Below, piece by piece: positions 48,824 through 58,500 of a DNA stretch of 64,000 nucleotides. The translations under genes and the position numbers were made by a program. The stretch comes from Acidobacteriaceae bacterium (GTDB lineage Bacteria; Acidobacteriota; Terriglobia; Terriglobales; Acidobacteriaceae): positions 579,421 to 643,420 of the forward strand of contig PLCS01000008.1 in the NCBI GenBank assembly GCA_003134855.1. Reading direction: 5' to 3'. A model generated the notes under the pieces. The model was given only the letters and a program-made list of their open reading frames with translations, was not told the DNA's origin and did not search any database. Numbering within the stretch: position 1 is the stretch's first letter; every line of letters starts with the position of its first letter.

Positions 48824-49951
48824 ATGGCAAGAGTCGTGATCATTCAGTCGCACCTGAAACATTATCGCCTGCCCTTTTTCACGCTGCTCCATAGCCGTCT
48901 GCTGCATGAAGGCATTGAGTTACGCGTCGTGTATGGGAAGACGAATGCAGAGCACTTGGCGAGGAAAGATAATGCAGAAGTAATGGACGAATGGGCACAC
49001 AAGGTCCGTACCATGTGGTTCTGCGAACGCTTTGTTTATCACGCGGCATGGCGTGAGATTGGCTCTGCCGACTTAGTGATTGTTGGTAATGAGAACAAGT
49101 ACCTTCTAAACTGGCCGCTTCTGGTGTTGTCCGCCATGAAACTCAAGCGGGTGGCATTCTGGGGCAAGGGGTCGAACGTCCTCCCTGAAGGAAAGGGGTT
49201 GGCTGAGCGCCTCCGCTTCAGGACTTGCAATTCAGTGGACTGGTGGTTTGCATATACCGATCAGGCGGCTTTGCACCTGCGCAACTGCGGGGTGACCTGT
49301 GGCGTATCCTCCGTGCAAAACGCAGTGGACACATCGGAGATTCGCGGACACATTCGCGAGTTCACTGCCGAAGATGAGCGCACCGGCCGCGCGGATATGA
49401 AGTTGGGAGGCGGTGTGGTGGGGATCTATTGCGGCAATCTTAGTCCCAACAAGAACCTGGACTTTCTTGTTGATGCCGCGCGAATCGTGCATGTCGCCAT
49501 CCCCGGATTCAAGTTGGCTATCGTGGGTACCGGCCCGCTACAGTCCTGGGTGGAAGATGTGGCCACCAGAGAACGGTGGATTCGGTATCTAGGGCCGCTG
49601 TTCGGACGGCGAAAATCTTTAGCTTTGGCCTGCGCGGATATCTTCATGCTACCTGGAAGCGTGGGACTTGCTATCCTTGACGGATTTGCCGCCGGGTTAC
49701 CGATGCTGACTACCGAGCGGCACACACACGGCCCGGAACTGGATTACATGGTCCAAGGAGTGAATGGGTTGATCACTAAGCTAGATGTGCGGCAGTATGC
49801 GAGCGCGGTGATCGGCTTACTGCGGGACCGGTGTGCGCTGCAGGCGATGAGGACTGCGGCAAATGCGTCCGCCGAACACTATTCGATAGAAAACATGGTA
49901 GAAAGATTTGCGCAAGGCATCATTGCTTGTCTTAGCCGTAAGCCGTCGTAA
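48824..49951 (+). CDS. GT4-family glycosyltransferase
   Basis: A 375-residue GT-B enzyme. The N-terminal IQSHLKHYRLPFFTLLH motif resembles GT4 transferases that act on polysaccharide intermediates. The C-terminal domain has GIYCGNLSPNKNLDFLVDA and MLPGSVGLAILDGFAAGLPMLTT; the usual E-x7-E is not obvious, with the acidic residue before GLA missing. AGAAGG lies about 11 nt before the ATG. Confidence 0.83.
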   Translation: MARVVIIQSHLKHYRLPFFTLLHSRLLHEGIELRVVYGKTNAEHLARKDNAEVMDEWAHKVRTMWFCERFVYHAAWREIGSADLVIVGNENKYLLNWPLLVLSAMKLKRVAFWGKGSNVLPEGKGLAERLRFRTCNSVDWWFAYTDQAALHLRNCGVTCGVSSVQNAVDTSEIRGHIREFTAEDERTGRADMKLGGGVVGIYCGNLSPNKNLDFLVDAARIVHVAIPGFKLAIVGTGPLQSWVEDVATRERWIRYLGPLFGRRKSLALACADIFMLPGSVGLAILDGFAAGLPMLTTERHTHGPELDYMVQGVNGLITKLDVRQYASAVIGLLRDRCALQAMRTAANASAEHYSIENMVERFAQGIIACLSRKPS

Positions 49952-50004
49952 TGTCGGAGTGATTCTCGCCAACTGCGTCGCAGAAATCGAGTCCCGCAGA
50001 AAGT

Positions 50005-50271
50005 ATGCAGTGGTTCGCTAATGTGTTGACGGGAATGGTGATAAACATACTCCGCGAAGACCAATGGACACCCGAGACCTACAAGCCTCTGGTGGCACTC
50101 GGTCACACCTAGGATTTCATGAGTCCGGATACGCTCTATCAGTTTCTGGGCTTCCTTACCAAGAATGAAATCCGCGTCACGACGTTTAGAGGCGCTTACC
50201 TCCGTCTGCTGGCCGGAGCTTCTGCTATCGTGTGCTGTCCATCGTCCAAATGTTCTCCGGAGGCAAAGTGA
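50005..50271 (+). pseudogene. Polysaccharide deacetylase C-terminal remnant with in-frame TAG
   Basis: One frame reads LREDQWTPETYKPLVALGHT, then a TAG (50110-50112), then DFMSPDTLYQFLGFLTKNEIRV and TTFRGAYLRLL. This matches the last helices and strands of NodB-like polysaccharide deacetylases. The stop and the missing catalytic half make it non-functional. Its TGA overlaps the GTG of the next small frame (GTGA), preserving the old operon junction. Confidence 0.6.
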
Positions 50272-50408
50272 GTCTGATTTTCTATATCTCGCCGGCAGAG
50301 CCGGAGGTTTTTCCGGTTGCTAATCATGTGGGTGATAGCCTTTGGTACAAGGCGCAGTATCTTCAACGAGGGCATGAGTGTCGCGTCTTTGCGAGTCTGC
50401 ATGCCTGA
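50268..50408 (+). pseudogene. Truncated glycosyltransferase N-terminal fragment
   Basis: A 46-codon frame starting GTG with GGAGG 5 nt upstream encodes SLIFYISPAEPEVFP, then SLWYKAQYLQRGHECRVFAS, then a stop. The YLQRGHEVxVFxS pattern is the first strand-helix-strand of a GT4 glycosyltransferase; the rest is missing. The strong start signal indicates a once-expressed gene. Confidence 0.5.
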
Positions 50409-50433
50409 TGGTCAAGAAACAGTGGGGTGAGGA

Positions 50434-51399
50434 ATGGAATCTGTAGGATGTGCTTTTTGCGGAAGAATGAGCGACGAAATTGCCATTGTTGAAAACGGCT
50501 ACAGCGGGCGCAGGTGTGTCCAATGCGGCATAATCTGGATCTCTCCGAGACCTAGCCCGAGTGAGATTAGCGAGCTATACAGTGATAGCCATGCCGCCAT
50601 ATATGCGGATGCTCAGCTACACTTTGAGCAATTCAAAAGAATGGAAGCGCGCGAAGCACTAAGAGCCGTCAAAAGGTACAAAGAGAAGGGGGACCTTCTT
50701 GAATTAGGCGCTGGCGGCGGCGCCTTCCTGGCTGAAGCTCGGAATGCTGGTTTTTCGCCATATGCAATAGAGCTGAACCCTGTCGAAGCAGGATGGATAA
50801 AGTGCAACTTAAACATTCCATGCGAATCGGCAGCATTAAGTACTCGGACGCACGGCGGCAGGAAGTTTGACGTTATATATCATCGAGATGTGTTGAGTCA
50901 TTTGAATGACCCTGTTGAAACATTCTCACTTGTAAACCTATCATTAAAAGATGATGGTATAGTGGTTTTTGAGACGGGTAATATTGCCGATGTTAATCAG
51001 AAGTTCTTTCCATTGTTTGCACAATTTCTGTATCCTGACCATCTGTATTTCTTTGGAGAGAAGTCCTTAAGATTGCTGCTGGAGCGCACAGGCTTTGAAT
51101 GCCTGGATATCAAGAGAAGATCGATTGCGCTGCCCTTGCTGGTTAGAAAGTTGTTATGGAAAGTCAAAGACCACCTGAAAGACTCAGATGCGCTGCCCTC
51201 AGCGAAGGCAGCGACCACGCTCAATGACCGCGCAACAAGGAAAAGTAGCATGAAACGTAAGCTAAGATTGCTTTATAGATATGCATACTACTATCTTGGG
51301 AAGCTTGGGAAACCGCTCGCCAGAAAGGGATGGCCGTTGGAGTTTTTAGTTGTTGCAAGGAAGAAACCGAGTGGTAAGCCGTCCGGCGAAACGAAGTAG
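50434..51399 (+). CDS. Class I SAM-dependent methyltransferase with an N-terminal zinc-binding motif
   Basis: A 321-residue methyltransferase. N-terminal CAFCG and CVQCG pairs (about residues 6-9 and 28-31) form a small zinc ribbon. The SAM domain has LLELGAGGGAFLAEAR, AIELNPVEA and FDVIYHRDVLSHLNDP. The basic C-terminus (about 240-321) is unconserved. Codon usage is AT-richer than in the flanking genes, suggesting separate ancestry. Sugar C-methyltransferases often have such zinc motifs, so a sugar substrate is a reasonable guess. Confidence 0.84.
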   Translation: MESVGCAFCGRMSDEIAIVENGYSGRRCVQCGIIWISPRPSPSEISELYSDSHAAIYADAQLHFEQFKRMEAREALRAVKRYKEKGDLLELGAGGGAFLAEARNAGFSPYAIELNPVEAGWIKCNLNIPCESAALSTRTHGGRKFDVIYHRDVLSHLNDPVETFSLVNLSLKDDGIVVFETGNIADVNQKFFPLFAQFLYPDHLYFFGEKSLRLLLERTGFECLDIKRRSIALPLLVRKLLWKVKDHLKDSDALPSAKAATTLNDRATRKSSMKRKLRLLYRYAYYYLGKLGKPLARKGWPLEFLVVARKKPSGKPSGETK

Positions 51400-51491
51400 A
51401 AAAGCCAGGAGGCATCCTCGTAGTAACCCAGAACACTATCGAAATATTTGGCGAACTTAGAATGGCATTTTGCGGCCAGCAATACTGAGAG

Positions 51492-52658
51492 ATGAATCTT
51501 CCTATGCCGAAGAAACAGTACCGAATCATGAACATTGTGGGCGCGCGCCCGAACATGGTCAAGATGGCGCCGCTTATTCGCGCCATGCAGCAAATCCCCG
51601 AATTTCTGCCCATGTTAGTGCACACTGGCCAGCATTACGACTATCTGATGTCCCAAGTCTTTTTTGACCAGCTTGGGATGCCTGCGCCTGATTACAATCT
51701 TGAAGTCGGGTCCGGTTCCCAGCATGCCCAGACGGCCGAGATTATTCGGCGGTTTGGTGAGTTATTGCAGCAGGAGCGGCCTGACATGGTGGTCGTAGTC
51801 GGGGATGTTAACTCGACGTTTGCCTGCTCCCTCGTCGCAGTAAAAGAAGGGATACCCCTGGCGCACGTCGAGGCAGGGCTGCGCAGTGGGGACCGCACCA
51901 TGCCAGAAGAGATAAACCGTGTATTGACCGACTCGATCGCTGATCTGCTGTTCACGACAGAAGAAAGCGGGAGCCAGAACCTGATTCGGGAAGGAATCTC
52001 CCCAGAGAAGGTCTTCTTCGTTGGCAATACCATGATTGACTCGCTGGTTCACTCGATTGACGCAGCCAGAGCGTCAGCTCTAGTGGGAAAGCTTGCGCTG
52101 ACGCGGCGAGGATTTGGCGTGCTGACCTTGCACCGGCCCGCGACCGTAGATCATCCTGAGAAGCTCCGCGCCGTTCTGGCGGCGATTGCAGAGATTTCGA
52201 AGCGGCTACCAATCTTGTTTCCCGTGCACCCGCGCACTCAGGGAAAGCTTGCCGCAGCGGGCATTGAGAATTTGAACTCCTGGAATGGCGAGAGCTCGCT
52301 CCCCGGAAAAGGCATATGGATGATGGGTCCGGTGGGGTATCTGGACTTTCTTGGCCTTGTGGACAGCGCAGCCTTTGTCATCACCGACTCTGGAGGCATT
52401 CAGGAGGAATCTACTTTCATGGGGGTTCCGTGTCTCACCTTCCGTGATAATACCGAGCGGCCCGCGACCATCGAATATGGGACGAACCGCCTTGTTGGGA
52501 CCGACCCGGAATCCCTAGTCAAAAATGCTGACGACCTGCTCTCCCGCGCGGGGCAGGGTTCAAATGACAATCTTAAGGTGCCTCCGTTATGGGACGGTCA
52601 TGCTGCGGAGAGGATCGTCGAGATACTTCATCGTTACTTGCAGCAGCATGCGGAATAG
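51492..52658 (+). CDS. wecB: UDP-N-acetylglucosamine 2-epimerase (non-hydrolysing)
   Basis: A 388-residue enzyme converting UDP-GlcNAc to UDP-ManNAc. Recognisable blocks are IVGARPNMVKMAPLIRAM, GDVNSTFACSLVA, HVEAGLRSGDRTMPEEINR and TDSGGIQEESTFMGVP. Length is normal. An ATG 12 nt downstream (51504) could also start the protein. Together with the dehydrogenase at 60408 and the GT26 enzyme at 54667 it forms a complete UDP-ManNAcA synthesis-and-transfer set. Confidence 0.95.
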   Translation: MNLPMPKKQYRIMNIVGARPNMVKMAPLIRAMQQIPEFLPMLVHTGQHYDYLMSQVFFDQLGMPAPDYNLEVGSGSQHAQTAEIIRRFGELLQQERPDMVVVVGDVNSTFACSLVAVKEGIPLAHVEAGLRSGDRTMPEEINRVLTDSIADLLFTTEESGSQNLIREGISPEKVFFVGNTMIDSLVHSIDAARASALVGKLALTRRGFGVLTLHRPATVDHPEKLRAVLAAIAEISKRLPILFPVHPRTQGKLAAAGIENLNSWNGESSLPGKGIWMMGPVGYLDFLGLVDSAAFVITDSGGIQEESTFMGVPCLTFRDNTERPATIEYGTNRLVGTDPESLVKNADDLLSRAGQGSNDNLKVPPLWDGHAAERIVEILHRYLQQHAE

Positions 52659-53064
52659 TCGATTGACTCGATTGGCAGACTGCCAAGAGCAAATGAGCCT
52701 TCGCACTGTCGCTCTTCCCGCCAAAGTAATGGCCGACCACTCTGTTAGCTCTTGCTAGGATGGCGTGACACAGGTTGCGGCGCGTTTACTATGATGGGCC
52801 CGGTGATTCCAATTAAACGAGACTTTGACTCGATTCGACGCCCAGAGAAGTTGTCATTGAGGTAGCAGCCTATGCTCTCTTGGAGTGGCGAGGGGAGAGA
52901 GCATTATCGCTCTCGAAGCCAGAATTTGCTTTAAGAACATTTCCGCAGGGTCATCCAGCGATTCTCGCTGCTCATCACTGAGCAGTTTCTAGCGCTCCTT
53001 CAGGGCAGAAGTCTAACAAGCTGCCCGCCTTGTATGTAGATGTGTGGTTTGACCGAACCTATTC
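52659..53064. other. Non-coding stretch after wecB
   Basis: About 400 nt with stops in all frames and no family-like peptide. A short palindromic piece, GCTCTCTTGGAG...GGGAGAGAGC, lies near 52873-52902. It is probably decayed DNA between wecB and the pseudogene that follows. Confidence 0.4.
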
Positions 53065-53104
53065 ATGAACGACGCTCTTGACGTTTTGGGAGAGGAAGGC
53101 AACA

Positions 53105-53322
53105 ATGATTCGTATGGCAGTAGTTGGGCTGGGAAAGATGGGTCTGTTTTCGCCTCAGGTGCAATTCCTCCCCAAGAAGCTATCGAGTGGGTATGCTCTC
53201 AGCCGAATATTGAGTCGATCGTCTTCGGCGCCTCAAGCAGATTCAACATTCACTCTACAAAGCAGTTGGTGGACAAGTACTGGCATCAGGAAGCCTTCGC
53301 GTCGAGTGCAGTTACGGGTTAG
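53105..53322 (+). pseudogene. Chimeric remnant: Gfo/Idh/MocA start joined to an aldo/keto reductase tail
   Basis: An ATG with AGAGGAAGGC upstream opens MIRMAVVGLGKMGL, the dinucleotide-binding start of a Gfo/Idh/MocA oxidoreductase. Within about 45 nt the meaningful frame changes, and the sequence reads IPPQEAIEWVCSQPNIESI, then VFGASSRFNIHSTKQLVDKYW, the C-terminal helix region of an aldo/keto reductase, ending at TAG 53320-53322. A deletion has fused the ends of two former genes out of frame. Confidence 0.6.
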
Positions 53323-53420
53323 ATGGGTTGCCGAAAGCCATGCTCGTCAGTTGGCGTGCCTAACAGCAGGGCAGAACATGTCTCCTGAAGTGCCTATGTA
53401 TGTTGATTGAGGTAAGGTAG

Positions 53421-54677
53421 ATGAAGTCTAATATGCGAACCAAGAGTTTGGAAGCGGGCTTGTCCGTTACTATGAACTCAGCGCTAGCGAGGCTGGAATC
53501 ATGGCTCTTGGAAAGCGGTTTCAAAGGCCATGATCCGTTCGATGCTCTGTGCAGCCCCATTCTTCGCCGGCTCATGTTCAACAGCCGGTGGTTGGGCGTG
53601 GTGTGGGTGCAACTTCTTCGCCGTTCGCCGGTGAATTTTCGATATTTATTTCGCGTGTCTCCTGGCTACAACCCCAAGGGCATGGGCCTGTTTCTTGCTG
53701 CCTATATAAGACGGTACCGCACCACAGGCGATCTTGAAGATAGGAAGCACATAGATCAATTTGCCGATTGGCTACGGCTGAACCGCTGCGCGGGTTTTCA
53801 GGAGGCTTGCTGGGGATATAACTTCGATTGGCCGAACCGCTCGTTCTTCGCTCCAGCCGGTACGCCGACCATCGTAAACACTGTGTTTATCGCACACGCC
53901 TTGCTCGATCGATTTGAATTGCTGGACACTGCCGAGGATCTCGAAACCGCGCGCAGCGCGTGTGATTTTCTTCTTCATCGCCTGGTTAGCATCGAGGACT
54001 CCACCGGCGCGTGCTTTAACTATACGCCATTTGATAGGCGGTACGTGCATAATGCCAATATGCTTGGCGCCTCGTTGCTGGCTCGCATGAGCCGGATCAC
54101 GGGTGAGAAGCACTTGCAAACCCGCTCGCGCAGCGCCGCCTCATTCACGGTGGCCCGGCAGCGCAGCGATGGGTCTTGGCCGTACGGAATAGCCGGCTCT
54201 GACGGTTGGGTTGACAACTTTCACACCGGCTTTGTGCTGGTGTCGTTATTGGAATATATACGGTATTCGCAAGATACAGAGTTTGAAGAGAACCTGGATC
54301 GTGGATACCACTACTGGAAGTCAGAGTTGTTTACAGCGGACAGACTGCCAAAGTATTACTCTAATAAAGTTTACCCGATTGACATACATTCGGTCGCACA
54401 GGGAATACTGACATTCCTGGCCTTCTCAGATCGCGATCAGGAGGCGAATTCTCGCGCGTGTGATCTTGCTGGTTGGGGGGCAGCAAATATGCAGGATGAG
54501 AAGGGATACTTTCATTATCAAATCGGGCGCCATCTTCGGAACCGGATTCCCTACATACGGTGGGCGCAGGCGTGGATGTTCCGTGCTTTGGCAGAGTGTT
54601 GTCTTGTAGAAAGGGAGCGGTCATGTCCGAAGCCTGACGCAGGAGATGCAGGGGAGAGTTGCGATTATGCGCGTTGA
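53421..54677 (+). CDS. Alpha/alpha-toroid (six-hairpin-like) protein of the polysaccharide locus
   Basis: A 418-residue soluble protein. Repeated helical hairpins with GWGYNFDW-like (CWGYNFDWPNRSFF), GTPTIVNTVFIAHALLD, DGSWPYGI and VDNFHTGFVLVSLLEYI stretches give an alpha/alpha-toroid pattern as in glycoside hydrolases, lyases and prenyl cyclases. Homologues are sometimes labelled delta-aminolevulinic acid dehydratase, which is surely wrong given the fold. It overlaps the WecG gene by 11 nt, so a role in glycan modification is inferred; no catalytic residue can be assigned. Confidence 0.75.
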   Translation: MKSNMRTKSLEAGLSVTMNSALARLESWLLESGFKGHDPFDALCSPILRRLMFNSRWLGVVWVQLLRRSPVNFRYLFRVSPGYNPKGMGLFLAAYIRRYRTTGDLEDRKHIDQFADWLRLNRCAGFQEACWGYNFDWPNRSFFAPAGTPTIVNTVFIAHALLDRFELLDTAEDLETARSACDFLLHRLVSIEDSTGACFNYTPFDRRYVHNANMLGASLLARMSRITGEKHLQTRSRSAASFTVARQRSDGSWPYGIAGSDGWVDNFHTGFVLVSLLEYIRYSQDTEFEENLDRGYHYWKSELFTADRLPKYYSNKVYPIDIHSVAQGILTFLAFSDRDQEANSRACDLAGWGAANMQDEKGYFHYQIGRHLRNRIPYIRWAQAWMFRALAECCLVERERSCPKPDAGDAGESCDYAR

Positions 54678-55413
54678 TTTTCTGGGATTTCCCGTCGATA
54701 GCCTGGATATGCGGGATGTGTTGCAGCGAGTTGACGGATTCATCTGCTCCGGCAAACGGCACCACATTATGGTATTTAACGCTAACAAGTTCTGGCTAAT
54801 GCGCCGCAAATCGCGCCTAGTCGAAATTGCACAGCAAGCGGACCTAATCCTCCCTGAAAGAGTCGTGGTGATGCTGTCTCGCTTCCTCAGGTCGCCGCTG
54901 AAGAGTGACGTGGCTGGCGTCGCTTTAGCAAACGAACTGCTGCCTTATTGCGAGAAGAAGGGCCACAGCATCTATTTTCTGGGCGCACGCTCAGAGGTGC
55001 TGGAGAGCCTCATGAACAAAGTCCGCCGCGAACACCCGGCCTTGAGGGTCGTAGGCTATCATCATGGGTACTTCCTTCAGGATGGCAACGAAGCAGTGTT
55101 GGAGGAGATCAAGGCGAGTAAGCCCGATGTGCTCTTGGTGGCTTTTGGGAGCCCACTTCAAGAGTACTGGATTCGCGATCACTTCGATGAAATAGGTGTT
55201 CCCGTTTCAATTGGAGTGGGAGGAAGTTTTGACGTGCTGGCCGGGCTCAAGAAGGACGCCCCACGATGGATTAGAAAGTCAGGATTTGAGTGGTTGTACC
55301 GGCTCATTCAGGATCCAAAGAGATATTGGAAACGATATTCAATCATCATTCCCTTTCTTTTGGTAACATTTCTCATCGAAGGTATCTTCGGTTTCGAGCG
55401 ACGTGCGCACTAA
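54667..55413 (+). CDS. WecG/TagA/CpsF-family (GT26) glycosyltransferase
   Basis: A 248-residue GT26 enzyme: FNANKFWLMRR near the start, YFLGARSEVLESL, PDVLLVAFGSPLQEYWI, and GVGGSFDVLAGLKKDAPRWIRKSGFEWLYRLIQDPKRYWKRY in pieces are the family signature. Members transfer ManNAc or ManNAcA to lipid-linked GlcNAc. With WecB and WecC nearby, UDP-ManNAcA is the likely donor. The ATG at 54667 has GGGGAG at 9-10 nt; one 21 nt upstream has its AGGAG touching the codon. A C-terminal hydrophobic tail may dock on the membrane. Confidence 0.92.
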   Translation: MRVDFLGFPVDSLDMRDVLQRVDGFICSGKRHHIMVFNANKFWLMRRKSRLVEIAQQADLILPERVVVMLSRFLRSPLKSDVAGVALANELLPYCEKKGHSIYFLGARSEVLESLMNKVRREHPALRVVGYHHGYFLQDGNEAVLEEIKASKPDVLLVAFGSPLQEYWIRDHFDEIGVPVSIGVGGSFDVLAGLKKDAPRWIRKSGFEWLYRLIQDPKRYWKRYSIIIPFLLVTFLIEGIFGFERRAH

Positions 55414-55488
55414 GAAGCCCCCGCGTCTGTGCGTAGGTCGCCGAACCAGCAACCGGGGACAGAGTCGGCAGTCATGCGGCATCTTATC

Positions 55489-55524
55489 AACTGACCCAAC
55501 GCACGTACGGTGGGTCAGTTTTCA
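55489..55524 (+). terminator. Intrinsic terminator at the end of the polysaccharide genes
   Basis: AACTGACCCA (55489-55498) and TGGGTCAGTT (55511-55520) form a perfect 10-bp stem with a 12-nt loop, followed by TTCATT on the plus strand. It lies 75 nt after the wecG-like gene and ends inside the last bases of the convergent beta-helix gene. Confidence 0.7.
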
Positions 55525-58500
55525 TTGGGCCTGCGTCAGGTTGATGCTTCCGCTGTGAAGGATATTAGTTACATTATCAAAGGTTTCATCGCTGTAAGTC
55601 GCTGATCCAGCCGAGCCAGAGGTGACATAGCGGCCGTAGTCATATGCGAATGCCAGGTTCTGCCAGGTGTTTCCCCGGAGCGTGAAATTCCTGGTGACGC
55701 TGGCTGATGCTTCTAATAGGAATCCAGTGCTGTGCGCCTGAGTGGTATACCCCAGCACTTCGTTGTTGTAGACCTTATTGTTCGCGACCTCCGATGTTCC
55801 GCTGTTGTCGGTTCTGAAAGTGATGGCAGCCGAGTTTGAATTGTCATTGGAGAACTGAATCACGTTGCCAAAGACGCGGTTGCGGTCCTCGGTAGCTTCA
55901 ACATTGGGCGCCGGCACTGCGCTGCCTTCAATGTTGATTGCGTACTGAGCGAAGCCATAGAATCGATTCTCTGCGACGGTGTTATCATTCGAATCATTGT
56001 CGAACCAGGCATCCTGAGTTACGTTCTGGCATCCGTAGCATTTGTTGGCTTCAAACAACATGCCGTGAGCGAACGGGAGTTCCCATCCTGCAAGCAGCGC
56101 ATTCCCGTTGGCATAACAACTGTTGTCGCGCACGGTAGCTCCCTGCTCCACGACCATGGAATAGCAAAACTCGATGGGAGTGTCCGCCCAGCATTGATTG
56201 CCTTCGATTACGTCGCCGTTGCCCCAGGTGAGGCCGCCGGTAATGGTGTTTTTATTGTAGCCGCCGCCGGTGATACAATTGCCGTTGGGTCCGGCTGAGT
56301 GGATGAGATTCCAGCCAACATGCCCGCCAATCGGGGCAACTCCAGCTACCGCCGGCCAATATTGGATCCCTGTGGTCTCGGTTCCGGCGCCCGCAACAGT
56401 AATGGAGTTATGGTCGATCTGGAAGCCTGTCATGACACCACTCAACAGGAGCGGTGTTGAGCCTGCCGTCACAGTATTCTCCACGAAAACAAAATGAGTC
56501 GTGTTCCACGCATGCACACAGAATGGGATGGAGCCACAAGTGATCGTATTACCCGTCAAACTGACACCGGAGCTGCTGGTGCTGGAAGATGCAATAACAA
56601 TCAGAGCGCTGATAAACCCGTTCTGATTCAGGTTGCAGCCACTCATCTTTGCGCCGTTTGCCGTGATGCGCAACAGGGCAACATTCGCACCAAGAAGAAG
56701 CTGGGCCCCCTGCTCGCAGCGCAAGGTTACATTGCTGTTGGCGAGTGTGATGCTTGCGGTCACGGTTTCTCTGTAGTTTGCGGGCAAGATGATGGTTGCG
56801 TTTGGTCCGCTCGCGACGAGTTGAGCGGCAAGCGTGCCTGCTGGCTGTGTGCCGCCCGGTAACTGAACCGTGGGGGCCAGTGAAGCCTGCCCACCGAGGT
56901 TCGCAAGCGCCCCGGCAGCAGTGGCCGCTCCGGTCCCACCGTTGGCCGCTGAAATAGGCATCGAAAGAGCGAGAGTCACATTTCCGATTGAGCCGCCGCC
57001 GGTCAGGCCGGCTCCCGCTACCACTCCGCTGATTGTTCCGCTGCCTCCGGTACTGCCGCCACTGGTCAGGGATGTGCCCGGAAACATTTGCCCCTGAGCA
57101 AAGGTAATCTGTCCATTCGGGGAGATCGAGAGTCCGGTCGACGCGGGTGCTGTCGTTCCTGCCCCGAAGAGCAGCTTAAGATTAGCCGTGGGGCTGACCG
57201 AGTCGTTCCCGGCGTTGACAGCCTGCCAAACAAAGTTCTGTGTCACGGCACTGCTGTTGACGCTTGAATAGCTGCTGGCTCCCAGTTGCAAAGGCGGGGA
57301 ATCGGCTCCCCGGTTGGCGGTAGCTGTGGAAGCTGGCAGGCTTACCGCGCCGCGCAAGGTGCTGGCGCCGTTCACGTCTAGCGGTGTGGCCGGCATGGTT
57401 GTGGCGATGCCGATGCTGCTTCCCGACAGCGGACCAGCCAATGTTTGTAGAGTTGTCTTCGTAGAGGAGATGCCGTCCAGGTTCGCCAGCGCCGCGGCAG
57501 GAGTGGCAGCGCCGGTTCCGCCGTTGGCCGTCGAGACAGGCCCGGAGAGAGCAAGCGTGACGTTTCCGCTGGAGCCGCCGCCGGTGAGGCCTGGGCCGGT
57601 TGTTATGCCGATGATGGTGCCGGCACCGGGAAAGGTTTGGCCCTGCGCAAAGGTGACTTGCCCGCTCGGAGCGATCGCGAGGCCGGTGGGTGCGGACGTT
57701 GCAGTTCCTGATCCGAAGAGCAGCGCCAAGTTGGCAGAGGGGCTGGTGGTGTTGTTGGCCGTGCTTTGCGCCTGCCAGACAAAATTCTGTGGCACGGCTG
57801 CATTGCTGGCGCTGGAATACGTGCTGGCGCCCAGTTGCAAGCCCGGCGAATTGACGCCGGCAGTCAGTGTGGCTGCCGCAGCAAGAAGGCTCACTGCTCC
57901 GCGCAAAGTGCTGGCTCCGTTCACATCCAATATGGTAGCAGGCGTGTTGGTGCCGATGCCGACATTTGTGCCGGATTCGGCGATCATCGAGTTGCCGAGA
58001 GTCGTCAACCCGATCCACAAAGGCAGAAAGCCGGAGGTTCCTGCTCCGGTGAATGCCGTCCCACCGCTGGACGACGTGGTAGTTCCGAGTATGGGCAACG
58101 GAGTTCTGACGATGGGCAGCGGATAAATCCCGTCGGACGACGAGGTTGCTTTGCTGGAGATAGCCTGGACCTGGCTGGCCAGGATGGACTGCAGGTCTTC
58201 TCGGGTCACGTAGTCGTTCGCCGCGCGCCCATCCAGGGTTTCGGCATCCATGGACTTGAAGGCATAAGGGACAGCCGCCAGCAGGCTCCGCGCGGGCGGC
58301 GTCGCATTGGCTGTTTCGTCAACTGCATCCCCGACGGAAGCAGCGTTCAGCTGCGCCTGGATCGGCCGAGCCTCAATCCACCGCGCCTCGCCAGCCCGAA
58401 AGAGCGTCTGCGAAAGCCCTTCCGCGCTCGTTGCCCCCAGCAGCACGGTATAGCGCCCATCGGTTCCTACCTTCACGGGCTGGGTCTCGCTCCATAGCGC

